From positions 1 to 43,379 of the forward strand of contig MFKT01000015.1 in NCBI GenBank assembly GCA_001781125.1: a stretch of 43,379 nt of DNA. Direction: 5' to 3'. Under the pieces are notes generated by a model. The model was not told the DNA's origin and made no database searches. It saw only the letters and a list, made by a program, of their open reading frames with translations. Below, one piece after another: positions 17,152 to 26,028 of the stretch (position 1 is the first letter of the stretch; each line of letters begins with the position of its first letter). Made by a program: the position numbers and the translations under genes. The DNA comes from Candidatus Kaiserbacteria bacterium RIFCSPHIGHO2_01_FULL_53_29 (lineage in GTDB: Bacteria > Patescibacteriota > Minisyncoccia > Phycocordibacterales > UBA2100).

Positions 17152-18552
17152 TCAGAAAGGCGCTGGCGTATCTTCGACTTCTGTTTCTTCCGGTTTGTAA
17201 TCGCCGAAGTCACTTTTATCGATGGAGAGGAACGTCGTCTTTTCTTCGTCGAAACGCAGTTCCACTTTGCCGACGGGGCCATTGCGATGTTTTTCTATCA
17301 AAATCTCTGCAATGCCGGGGCGGTCGGAATTTTCGTTCATTTTGTCATCGCGATGGATAAACATGACTACATCGGCATCCTGTTCGATCGAGCCCGAATC
17401 TCGCAGGTCGGAAAGTCGCGGCCGGCCACGCCGGGTCTCCACAGCGCGCGAAAGCTGTGAGAGTGCCAAGACGGGAATTTCAAGCTCACGCGCCATTGCC
17501 TTGAGAGAACGTGAGATCTCGGTGACTTGCTGCACGAGATTGTCATTTCCACGCGCATAAGTCGGCGTAATGAGCTGGAGGTAATCGACGATGATGAGGC
17601 CGAGATCCTTTTCCATTTTCAACCTTCGAGCGACGGAGCGCATGGCAAGAACGGTCGTCGAGGGTTTGTCGTCGATGTATATCGGCGCCTCGGCGAGGAC
17701 TCCCATGGCCGTCTGTAAACGTTCAAATTCATCCTCGTCTTTTATCTTTCCGGTACGCAGACGCCAGGAATTGACGCCCGCCTGTGCCGCAAGCATGCGA
17801 TCCACGAGCTGTTGCGAACTCATCTCGAGTGAGAAAATGCCTACCGCAGTGCCGTGTTTCGTTGCCGTCTGTCGGGCAATGTCGAGCGCAAGTGCGGTTT
17901 TTCCCATCGAGGGCCGTGCAGCGAGAATGACGAGGTCGGATTTCTGAAAGCCGGCGAGCAGGTTGTCGAGCTGGGGAAAGCCCGAGGGAATTCCGCGCAT
18001 TGAGCCGCTGTGTTTCTGCAAACTTTCGAGCCGCTCCCACGCCTCGGTCAATTCTTCTTTGATCGCGCTGAAGGAGCGCAGCATTGGAGTTTGTGTCACC
18101 GAGAAGACCGCCGACTGGGCCTCGTCGAGTATCACTTCGACATCACGGTCCTCTTCGAAACCGAGCTCCCCGATCTTTGCCGCGGCATCGATGAGGCTGC
18201 GCAGTACGAATTTAGTCTGCACACCCTGCGCGTAATGCCGTGCAGAGCCGGGGGAGGCGGCAGCGCCGACCAACTCCGAGAGATATCCCGCTCCGCCTAT
18301 CTCGCTCAAGACCTTGCGTTCTTTGAGTTTGCTTGACACTGTAACGACATCTATCGGCTCGCCTTTCGCAAAAAGCCCCAGCATCGCATCAAAGATCGTG
18401 CGATGTTTGCCCGCATAAAATGAATCGACGCCGATCAGATCCGCCACTTCATATATCGCGTTCTGGCTCAACATGAGAGCGCCGAGAAGCGCCTTTTCCA
18501 TCTCGACGTCTTGCGGGGGGACTCTTGCCCCGTTAGAAGTCTTCGCGATCAT
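17152..18552 (-). CDS. dnaB: Replicative DNA helicase DnaB
   Basis: Walker A ARPSMGKTALALDIA, SLEMSSQQLVDRM, IIVDYLQLI, ALSQLSRAVE; likely start 18552 (alternative 18603). Confidence 0.94.
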   Translation of the reverse strand: MIAKTSNGARVPPQDVEMEKALLGALMLSQNAIYEVADLIGVDSFYAGKHRTIFDAMLGLFAKGEPIDVVTVSSKLKERKVLSEIGGAGYLSELVGAAASPGSARHYAQGVQTKFVLRSLIDAAAKIGELGFEEDRDVEVILDEAQSAVFSVTQTPMLRSFSAIKEELTEAWERLESLQKHSGSMRGIPSGFPQLDNLLAGFQKSDLVILAARPSMGKTALALDIARQTATKHGTAVGIFSLEMSSQQLVDRMLAAQAGVNSWRLRTGKIKDEDEFERLQTAMGVLAEAPIYIDDKPSTTVLAMRSVARRLKMEKDLGLIIVDYLQLITPTYARGNDNLVQQVTEISRSLKAMARELEIPVLALSQLSRAVETRRGRPRLSDLRDSGSIEQDADVVMFIHRDDKMNENSDRPGIAEILIEKHRNGPVGKVELRFDEEKTTFLSIDKSDFGDYKPEETEVEDTPAPF

Positions 18553-18631
18553 AAGAGGTGTCGGATTAGTGTGGTGTTCGCGAGGCGATAGAGTTTGCCG
18601 CAAGCGGCGAAAGTTGGACTTCTAACGGGGC
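18527..18631. repeat. CCCGTTAGA-family inverted repeat around the dnaB start
   Basis: Perfect 15-bp arms GCCCCGTTAGAAGTC/GACTTCTAACGGGGC. Confidence 0.85.
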
Positions 18632-18826
18632 GGGCAGCATTATTTGCCATTTACCCATGGTATCACCCGTGACTGACTTCGTGCTTTCCGTCTGGGTGAG
18701 GGAAAATGTGTCTTTCGTGTGGAAACCTGTGGACACTGAATTGCGCTTGACGGCAAGCCGTATATTTGATACAACGTAAACCACACCAATGAGAATTGGT
18801 CAAATACCCATCAAATAAGCCCCACC

Positions 18827-19849
18827 ATGCTTTCTTTTTCGCCAAAATCAGTCACCAAAGACCTCCTTGCGGGGCTCCCGGAGCGCTCCCGTCGTGTCCT
18901 CACAGACCGCTTCGGCCTCTCCGGCAAAGGCGAGCGGCGCACGCTCGACGCTATCGGGCAGGAATACGGCATCACGCGTGAGCGGATCCGACAGATCGAA
19001 AATCATAGCATTTCTTCAGTGCGCGATTCCGACGCATACGCAACGCTCACCGTGCATTGGGAGGATCTGAAGACGGCGATCGCAAGCTTGGGCGGGATCC
19101 TGGCCGAAGAGACGATCCTTCAGGAACTCACCAAGAACGATCCCGACCGCAACATGATAGTTTTTCTTCTGACCGTCGGACACCAATTCGACGATCGCCG
19201 CGAGAGCAATGATTTCAAGTCCCGCTGGCATATCGATGAACAACTTGCCGAGCAAGTTGAAACATCGCTCTCGAATTTGTATGAATCTCTCGAGCCAAAT
19301 AAGCTCACGCCTGAAGAAGAGTTTATCGAACTCTTTGCCCGTCATCTGAAGCAGGCGGGTGTGAAAAATCGGACTCCCGATGTACTCGGGCGCTGGTTGC
19401 TCATCTCAAAACGGGTCGGGCGCAATCCACTCGGCGAATGGGGACGCATGGAGAGCCCGCATGTCCGCATCAAGAACACGCGCGACTTCGCATACCTTAC
19501 TCTCAAGCGCCATGGCTCACCGATGCACTTTACGGAAGTAGCCAAAAGTATCGAAAAATTGTTCGGTCGCAAAACGCACCCCGCGACGACTCACAACGAG
19601 CTCATCAAGGATAATCGATTTGTCCTCGTCGGCCGGGGGCTCTACGCTCTCAAGGAGTGGGGCTACGAGCCGGGCGTCGTGCGCGATGTCGTCAAAGGAA
19701 TACTGCAGCGCGAAGGTCCCTTGACCCGCGATGAGATCATTGAGCGCGTGAAGCGCGAGCGCTATGTCAAAGACGCGACGATTGCCGTGAACCTGCAAAA
19801 CAACATGTTCGTGCGAACGCCTGACGGAAAATACGCGCTCTCGAAGTAA
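18827..19849 (+). CDS. Sigma-70 region 4-like HTH protein with C-terminal HARE-HTH-like domain
   Basis: LPERSRRVLTDRFGLSGKGERRTLDAIGQEYGITRERIRQIE matches region 4; C-terminal HGSPMHFTEVAKSIEKLFGRKTHPATTHNELIKDNRFVLVGRGLYALKEWGY. Confidence 0.8.
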   Translation: MLSFSPKSVTKDLLAGLPERSRRVLTDRFGLSGKGERRTLDAIGQEYGITRERIRQIENHSISSVRDSDAYATLTVHWEDLKTAIASLGGILAEETILQELTKNDPDRNMIVFLLTVGHQFDDRRESNDFKSRWHIDEQLAEQVETSLSNLYESLEPNKLTPEEEFIELFARHLKQAGVKNRTPDVLGRWLLISKRVGRNPLGEWGRMESPHVRIKNTRDFAYLTLKRHGSPMHFTEVAKSIEKLFGRKTHPATTHNELIKDNRFVLVGRGLYALKEWGYEPGVVRDVVKGILQREGPLTRDEIIERVKRERYVKDATIAVNLQNNMFVRTPDGKYALSK

Positions 19850-19945
19850 TATCGGAAGAAGTTGGGCTCCTCGATCTACCGGACGTTTCGCACAGCGCTG
19901 TTCACAAGGCGCTTTTTTGCTTAGGGGAGATGGTAGAATTGCCTC

Positions 19946-21376
19946 ATGGCAGGCGGTTTTATAGGCGAATATGAACAGCAGGATATCATAACAACAGCCG
20001 ATATCCGCGGCGTATTAAAGGAATTCTTCGGTGGTGACCTCCACCATTTTGTCGATGGCTTTATCGGCAACTATTCGGGTATCTCTCGCTGTCTCCTCTT
20101 GAGTATGATGTTTTTTGGACTCCTCGGTGTCTTGTCGCGTCAGATCCCGAATCTTCCGCTTTTTGCATTTGAGTGGCTTTTGGGCACGAGCCCGATATGG
20201 ATCCCGATACTCATGCTTGTCACCGCATGGAAGGTATGGGTGTGGTATTCGCGCGGCATGTTCTTCTTCCACAAAGTCAAACCCATCCTATATGAGGTAA
20301 AAATGCCCCGCGACATCTTCCGCTCACCCCGTGCAATGGAAAATGCTCTTTCCACCTGGTGGAGCGACGCAGGCGAGACGACACCCCTCAACAGAGTGTG
20401 GCAGGGGCAAGTCCGCCCTTGGCATTCCCTCGAGATCGCATCGTTCGGAGGTGAAATCCATTTCTACATATGGGGCTGGCGCAATTGGAAACAATCCATC
20501 GAAGCGGCAATGTACGCGTTTTATCCCGAAGTTGAACTTGTTGAGGTCGAGGATTATGCGTCGAAATTCAAGTTTGACCCCAAGGTTCACGAAATCTATG
20601 CTACCGATTGGCGACTTGAGCCGAGAAATGACGCGTATCCGTTTAAAACATACGTTGACTTTGAACTCGACAAGGACCCGAAAGAAGAATACCGGGTGGA
20701 CCCGCTCGCCCCCGTCCTTGAGCGTATGAGCAATTTGGAACCTTTCGAGCAGATGTGGCTCCAGATCGTTATCACGATGAATAAAGACCAGCGACGCAAA
20801 AAAGGCGGCTCTTGGATGGAGTCCGAAGGCCGCTATCAAGGCATGCTGAAAGAAACAGTGGAAGAGATCCGCAAAGAGACGACCGCCATAGATCCTCACA
20901 ACGGGCCGGATAAATGGAAGACCTATGCCCGTGTCCAGCTTTTTCGCTACAACGAGTTGATCAAGGCCATCGACCGCAACATGGGAAAACACCCTTTCAG
21001 TGTCGGCGTACGGGGCACCTACATCACCAATGCAGCGACGTTCAGCTCGGCGAGATGGACCGGCCACAAATGGATATGGCGGCCCTTTGGCAATCCGCAA
21101 TTTGCCAACCAGCTTCGTCCGCGTCGCTGGCACACTCCATTTGACTACCCATGGCAGGATTACAAAGATATCCGATGGAATTTGCATGCCCGGCGATTCT
21201 TTGATGCCTATAAAAGGCGCTCATTCTTTTACTCTCCGTGGATATTCCCGCACAATATGATGTCCAGCGAGATGGTCGCAACGCTCTGGCATCCGCCGTC
21301 GGCTGCCGTCACCGCGCCCGGTTTGGAACGTATTGCGGCGAAGAAGGCGGAACCGCCATCGAATCTGCCCAAATAG
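19946..21376 (+). CDS. Conserved-looking membrane protein (CPR-type, function unknown)
   Basis: 476 aa; two TM segments followed by a large soluble domain (RPWHSLEIASFGGEIHFYIWGWRNWKQSIEAAMYAFYPEVELVEVEDY). Confidence 0.75.
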   Translation: MAGGFIGEYEQQDIITTADIRGVLKEFFGGDLHHFVDGFIGNYSGISRCLLLSMMFFGLLGVLSRQIPNLPLFAFEWLLGTSPIWIPILMLVTAWKVWVWYSRGMFFFHKVKPILYEVKMPRDIFRSPRAMENALSTWWSDAGETTPLNRVWQGQVRPWHSLEIASFGGEIHFYIWGWRNWKQSIEAAMYAFYPEVELVEVEDYASKFKFDPKVHEIYATDWRLEPRNDAYPFKTYVDFELDKDPKEEYRVDPLAPVLERMSNLEPFEQMWLQIVITMNKDQRRKKGGSWMESEGRYQGMLKETVEEIRKETTAIDPHNGPDKWKTYARVQLFRYNELIKAIDRNMGKHPFSVGVRGTYITNAATFSSARWTGHKWIWRPFGNPQFANQLRPRRWHTPFDYPWQDYKDIRWNLHARRFFDAYKRRSFFYSPWIFPHNMMSSEMVATLWHPPSAAVTAPGLERIAAKKAEPPSNLPK

Positions 21377-21441
21377 CCGGTAGCTCGTAGCCTGTAGCCA
21401 GAAGCTCTATGGAATTTGAATTTGCTACAAGCTACCGGCTA
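21374..21441. repeat. TAGCTCGTAGCC-family inverted repeat
   Basis: TAGCCGGTAGCTCGTAGC/GCTACAAGCTACCGGCTA (17/18 pairing). Confidence 0.8.
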
Positions 21442-21459
21442 CAAGCTACAAGCTGAAAT

Positions 21460-22488
21460 ATGCAATCCCTCCAACAACTGCTCGAACGTCTTTTCGACAC
21501 CGGCCATCGGTGGCTCACAGAAGCGTCCGAGCGCTGGCGCATTCATACTAATCGCCGCACGATCATCATTCTTGCTATTGTGGGGTCACTCGCGATCTAT
21601 GTGTATGTGGCTGCGGTGGCACCCCCGGAGAATTTTCCCGTTGATAGGCTCGTGTCGGTGGAGTCGGGCCAAGCGCTCAAAGATGTTGCCACAAACCTGC
21701 AGGAAAAGGGCGTCGTGCGTTCAAGCCTCATGCTGCGGGTAGTCGTGACGCTTATGGGTGATGAGCGCTCGGTGCACGCCGGCGACTATCTTTTCAAAGA
21801 GCCGAAGGATGTATTCGCCATTGGCCGAGCGCTCGCGCTTGGCGCCTACGGGCTCGAGCCCCAGAGGATCCGCATTCCCGAAGGCGCGACGACAAAGGAG
21901 ATGGCACTGATATTCGCACGATCACTCGAGCGTTTCAATGCGGATAATTTTCTCGCACAAGCAAAGCCGCAGGAAGGGTTTCTCTTTCCCGACACTTACT
22001 TCTTCATGCCGAATGCAACCGAGGATACCGCGATACAGGCTCTGCGACAAAATTTTGACCAGCACGTCACCACGATCCAAGGTGAGATCGCAAGTTCCAC
22101 GCACTCGCTTTCCGAGATCGTTACTATGGCATCGATCCTTGAGCGTGAGGCATACAATACGCACGATCGCCGCATGATCTCGGGAGTCCTTTGGAACCGG
22201 CTCGCGCGCGGCATGCCGCTGCAGGTGGACGTGACGTTCATCTACACGCTCGGAAAAGGCACCTTCCAGCTCACCATGAAAGATCTGGTCAGCGATTCGC
22301 CTTACAATACATACCGGTACAAGGGCCTGCCGCCGACCGCGATCGGGAGCCCGTCCCTCGATTCTCTGCGCGCGGCAGCCACCCCGATCAAAAACGATTA
22401 CTTGTATTTTCTTGCCGACCATCGTGGAGTGACTCATTTCTGTAAAAATTACGCATGTCAGCTGGCAAATAAGGCAAAGTATTTTTGA
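21460..22488 (+). CDS. mltG: Endolytic transglycosylase MltG (YceG-like)
   Basis: N-terminal TM; EGFLFPDTYFF, ASILEREAYNTHDRRMISGVLWNRLARGMPLQVDVTFIY, YNTYRYKGLPPTAIGSPSLDSLRAA. Confidence 0.94.
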   Translation: MQSLQQLLERLFDTGHRWLTEASERWRIHTNRRTIIILAIVGSLAIYVYVAAVAPPENFPVDRLVSVESGQALKDVATNLQEKGVVRSSLMLRVVVTLMGDERSVHAGDYLFKEPKDVFAIGRALALGAYGLEPQRIRIPEGATTKEMALIFARSLERFNADNFLAQAKPQEGFLFPDTYFFMPNATEDTAIQALRQNFDQHVTTIQGEIASSTHSLSEIVTMASILEREAYNTHDRRMISGVLWNRLARGMPLQVDVTFIYTLGKGTFQLTMKDLVSDSPYNTYRYKGLPPTAIGSPSLDSLRAAATPIKNDYLYFLADHRGVTHFCKNYACQLANKAKYF

Positions 22489-22517
22489 CAACCCACGAGG
22501 CGTCGCCTCGTGGGTTG
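22489..22517. repeat. 29-bp palindrome directly after the mltG stop codon
   Basis: CAACCCACGAGGCG-T-CGCCTCGTGGGTTG. Confidence 0.9.
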
Positions 22518-22614
22518 ACCGATCAGCTTGAACGTGATTGCATGTTCGTGCTCAGAAGTAGTGTGCCCAGGGAATAGTCCCAAGGGGTGTGCTACCGCCA
22601 ACATGGAGGTTGAC

Positions 22615-23400
22615 ATGAGCAAGAAGCACGTTGAGTTTGGGAAAGATCTCGGCCTTATGGCGGAAGTCGTCCGCCGTGGCCTTTCGGTTGGCATTGGTCA
22701 GTGGGAGTTTTGGGAGCCGCTTTCAAAGCCGCAACCTGGACTCTGGCATGCCATGATCGACTTTTTCGGTATCCCACCGCACGAGTACTTCGACTGGTGC
22801 GAATCGTGGAAATCGGAGAAGCGCCAGAACCACCATCATCGCGCTCCGGACATCGACACGCTCGATGCGGTCGTTCGTTACGGGCGTGAGAACGGGTTCA
22901 CGAAGGAAAACTGGCAGCACCTGATCATGAGCGCATCTGTTTTTGAGGCGCTCGTCGATTACCTGCGGCTGGCCCCTCCGTTCTCAGTCGAGGTCGAGGT
23001 CGACTACAGCCACCTTCCGCCCTATCAGGGCGGGTATACGCCTCAGTATCCTCTGCGGAGGAGCCATGGGGTGGCGCGGCTGGATATGAGCATTTACGTC
23101 CTCGCTGATGACCGCAAGATTGATGCGAACGAGTCTCGCATCAGGGAACGCGGTTGGCGATTCGCTGATCAGCAGGAGCTCTACGCGTTCGGCCAAACAA
23201 CCAAACAGCAAGTTCGACCATGGGCTGTGATGGGGGTCGAGCCACTGTACGGTCCCGGGAGCCGCACTTCTGACTTCGGGCACTACCACTTCCCGAGATT
23301 ATGGATGTTGCGCGGTAACGACGCTCTCGACCATTACGGTTGCACCTCCGTCGCCTCGCAATCCCATAACGGCCTTCGCACGTTGATTGTGAAGGAATAG
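22615..23400 (+). CDS. Hypothetical protein
   Basis: 261 aa from the ATG with SD GGAGGTTGACATG; terminator downstream. Confidence 0.65.
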   Translation: MSKKHVEFGKDLGLMAEVVRRGLSVGIGQWEFWEPLSKPQPGLWHAMIDFFGIPPHEYFDWCESWKSEKRQNHHHRAPDIDTLDAVVRYGRENGFTKENWQHLIMSASVFEALVDYLRLAPPFSVEVEVDYSHLPPYQGGYTPQYPLRRSHGVARLDMSIYVLADDRKIDANESRIRERGWRFADQQELYAFGQTTKQQVRPWAVMGVEPLYGPGSRTSDFGHYHFPRLWMLRGNDALDHYGCTSVASQSHNGLRTLIVKE

Positions 23401-23417
23401 TCCCCAAGCACGACCTG

Positions 23418-23451
23418 ATAACGGCGGTCCGACAGACCGCCGTTATTTTTA
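23418..23451 (+). terminator. Intrinsic terminator
   Basis: ATAACGGCGGTC-CGACA-GACCGCCGTTAT then TTTTA. Confidence 0.85.
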
Positions 23452-23473
23452 CACTTTTTGGTATGCTGTCTTA

Positions 23474-24493
23474 ATGAACGGACAGAAGATATTTGTCGGG
23501 CTCTCTGGCGGAGTTGACAGCGCCGTTTCGGCTGCGCTTTTGAAGGAACAAGGTCATGATGTTGTCGGCGCATATATCAAGATCTGGCAACCTGAATTTA
23601 TAGAGTGCACATGGCGGGAAGACCGTCTCGACGCGATGCGTGTGTGTGCGGCGCTCGACATTCCATTCCGTGAAGTGGATCTCTCCGACGAATACAAAAA
23701 AAGTGTGGTCGACGCGATGGTGCGGGATTATGCGCGGGGGATCACGCCAAATCCCGATGTGCTGTGCAACCGAAAAATAAAATTCGGTGCGTTTGCGCAA
23801 TGGGCATTTGCAAACGGGGCGGATCTCATCGCAACTGGTCACTATGCACGCACTGACAACAAAAAGCTTTTGCGCGCGAGAGATACGGCGAAAGACCAGT
23901 CGTATTTCCTGTATCAAACACCACCCGTAGCGCTTGCGAACACCTTATTTCCTGTTGGCGGAATGTTGAAAGCGGAGGTGCGCGATGCGGCAAAACGATT
24001 CGGATTACCAAATGCACAAAAACCCGATAGTCAGGGCCTTTGTTTTGTCGGAGAAGTCTCGATGCGCGATTTTTTGGCGCGATTCATAGCTGTAGAGCGC
24101 GGGGTTGTTGTAGATTTGAATGGAAATGGTATCGGCCATCACGAAGGCGCCGCGCTCTATACGGTGGGCCAACGTCACGGATTTTCGACGGATTCAGAAG
24201 GTCCATATTATGTCGTGGGCATTGATGTTTCTACCAACACTGTTTGTGTCTCTCCACGTCGCGAAGATGCAGCGAAAAAATCGGTACGCCTGCAAGAGGT
24301 TCAGTGGATCAACGATGGGCCAACTCTGCCGGCGCACGTATCGGTGCAGGCGCGATATCACGAAACTCCAGTACAGGCAATAGTTGACGGGAGCACCGTT
24401 GATTTTGAACTACCCCATATAGTTTCTGCTGGTCAGTCGCTTGTTATGTACAAAAGAGACGTGTGTCTTGGGGGAGGAGTGATAAGCCAGTAG
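23474..24493 (+). CDS. mnmA: tRNA-specific 2-thiouridylase MnmA
   Basis: FVGLSGGVDSAVSAALLKEQGHDVVGAYIKIW, TPNPDVLCNRKIKFGAF, ATGHYART, DQSYFLY, SQGLCFVGEV. Confidence 0.96.
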   Translation: MNGQKIFVGLSGGVDSAVSAALLKEQGHDVVGAYIKIWQPEFIECTWREDRLDAMRVCAALDIPFREVDLSDEYKKSVVDAMVRDYARGITPNPDVLCNRKIKFGAFAQWAFANGADLIATGHYARTDNKKLLRARDTAKDQSYFLYQTPPVALANTLFPVGGMLKAEVRDAAKRFGLPNAQKPDSQGLCFVGEVSMRDFLARFIAVERGVVVDLNGNGIGHHEGAALYTVGQRHGFSTDSEGPYYVVGIDVSTNTVCVSPRREDAAKKSVRLQEVQWINDGPTLPAHVSVQARYHETPVQAIVDGSTVDFELPHIVSAGQSLVMYKRDVCLGGGVISQ

Positions 24494-24583
24494 CTCGTAG
24501 CCTGCTAGCTCGTAGCAAAGATTTCCTGAATATTTGGATTTGCACAGCTATAAGCTATAGGCTTCAGGCTACAAGCTATACTG
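24488..24583. repeat. TAGCTCGTAGCC-family inverted repeat
   Basis: CAGTAGCTCGTAGCCTG/CAGGCTACAAGCTATACTG; core GTAGCTCGTAGCCTG shared with the 21374 copy. Confidence 0.8.
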
Positions 24584-24588
24584 TCATC

Positions 24589-25050
24589 ATGGGTGAAATT
24601 ATCCAACGGATAGTGTGGTTCGCCATTGTCGCTTCCGCGTGTGCGTATGCAACGTTTCTGGTTGCAGGCAGCATTGTAAACGCGCAAGCATCGGGGGCAT
24701 ACGAGCCTATTCTCATTCGCGACGAACTCGCTCCGGGAGCGCACCACTTGTCGGGAATGATCATGGTACCGACCCCGTGCGATGAACTCACCGTGCGTAC
24801 GGAAACTCTTTCAATCAGTACCTACGTGCTCGTATTCAATACTTGGCATGAACCCACTGTCACCTGTGCTCAAGATGAAACGCCCCGGTATTTCCGCGCG
24901 GTCCTTTTTGCTCCTGCAGCTGGCGTGCAGTTCAGCGCAACACTCGATGGTGTCGGACTCCCGATAGTTGTTTTGCCGGTCGTGAAAGGCCCGCCTCGTC
25001 AGGCACTAGTGTCCACAGAAGACGGCAGGCGAGCCAGGGCGGGCCACTAG
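24589..25050 (+). CDS. Hypothetical secreted/membrane-anchored protein
   Basis: N-terminal TM MGEIIQRIVWFAIVASACAYATFLVAGSI; TATACT 6 nt before ATG. Confidence 0.6.
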   Translation: MGEIIQRIVWFAIVASACAYATFLVAGSIVNAQASGAYEPILIRDELAPGAHHLSGMIMVPTPCDELTVRTETLSISTYVLVFNTWHEPTVTCAQDETPRYFRAVLFAPAAGVQFSATLDGVGLPIVVLPVVKGPPRQALVSTEDGRRARAGH

Positions 25051-25059
25051 AATCTGCGC

Positions 25060-25953
25060 ATGATCACCAACACGAGCACGTTACAGAATGACATATCGCA
25101 GGCGAAAGGTGCCCGTAAGGCGCTGCACGCACGCCACATTCTCATTACAAAAGCCGATGGCGAACAAGAACCTTTTGATCCGGCCAAACTCGAACACTCT
25201 CTTCAACTTGCAGGAGCCTCAAGCACAATGCGTGCACGCGTCCTCTCGCACGTGATGCACGAAATGCATCCGGGAATGATGACCGAGGATATTTACCGGC
25301 ATGCGTTCGAATTGTTGCGTCGCGAGGAAAAGATACCGGTCGCGGCGCGCTATTCGATCAAACGTGCGGTTTTCGCACTCGGACCTTCCGGTTTTCCTTT
25401 CGAGCAATTCCTCGCCGAGATCCTGCGCGCGCATGGATGGAAAGCGCAGACGGGAGTTGCGCTCAACGGCCGCTGTGCCCCGCATGAAGTGGACGTACTT
25501 GCAGAAAAGAACGGCAAGCGCATCGGGGTCGAGGCGAAATTCCACAATGATGCGGCAGGTAAAACCGATATCAAAGATGCGCTCTATGTGCACGCGAGGT
25601 ACGAGGACCTGCGGGTCACTCCCGAGGCTTCTTCGCATGTCGATGAGGGTTGGCTCGTCACCAACACACGCTTTACTAGGAACGCGATCCGTTACGCCCA
25701 GTGCAGCGGACTCAAACTCATCGGATGGGATTATCCGCGGACGCGCGGACTACTCGCGCTCATTGAAGAAGCCCGCGTGCACCCTCTGACCTGTCTTACC
25801 ACTTTGACCGATACCGAGAAGCGCCGGCTCTTGGAGCAGAAGGTCGTTCTGTGCAAACACGTGAGCGCGCCGCATATCCTCCGGGAATTCGGAATCAAGC
25901 CGGATCGCATTCCCCGTGTCCTGGATGAGGCAAAGCAGTTGTGCGGCATCTGA
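25060..25953 (+). CDS. ATP-cone domain plus Mrr-like restriction-endonuclease-fold protein
   Basis: ITKADGEQEPFDPAKLEHSLQLAGA (ATP-cone-like), then HEVDVLAEKNGKRIGVEAKFHN (D-x(n)-E-x-K). Confidence 0.75.
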   Translation: MITNTSTLQNDISQAKGARKALHARHILITKADGEQEPFDPAKLEHSLQLAGASSTMRARVLSHVMHEMHPGMMTEDIYRHAFELLRREEKIPVAARYSIKRAVFALGPSGFPFEQFLAEILRAHGWKAQTGVALNGRCAPHEVDVLAEKNGKRIGVEAKFHNDAAGKTDIKDALYVHARYEDLRVTPEASSHVDEGWLVTNTRFTRNAIRYAQCSGLKLIGWDYPRTRGLLALIEEARVHPLTCLTTLTDTEKRRLLEQKVVLCKHVSAPHILREFGIKPDRIPRVLDEAKQLCGI

Positions 25954-26028
25954 TGGGCAACAGGTAGCAGTGAACAGGCACCTGTGTATTTCCTGTTTAC
26001 CGGCGCCTGGTGCCTGTATACTGAACAC

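Noticed and set aside
17055-17282. N-terminal extension of RecR in the ORF track
   Set aside because: The extension is antisense-like low-complexity sequence crossing the dnaB end; the real start fits MSDAIERL with TATGAT 6 nt upstream.
20324-21187. 287-aa minus-strand ORF
   Set aside because: Antisense to the 476-aa membrane protein; no initiation signal or motif.
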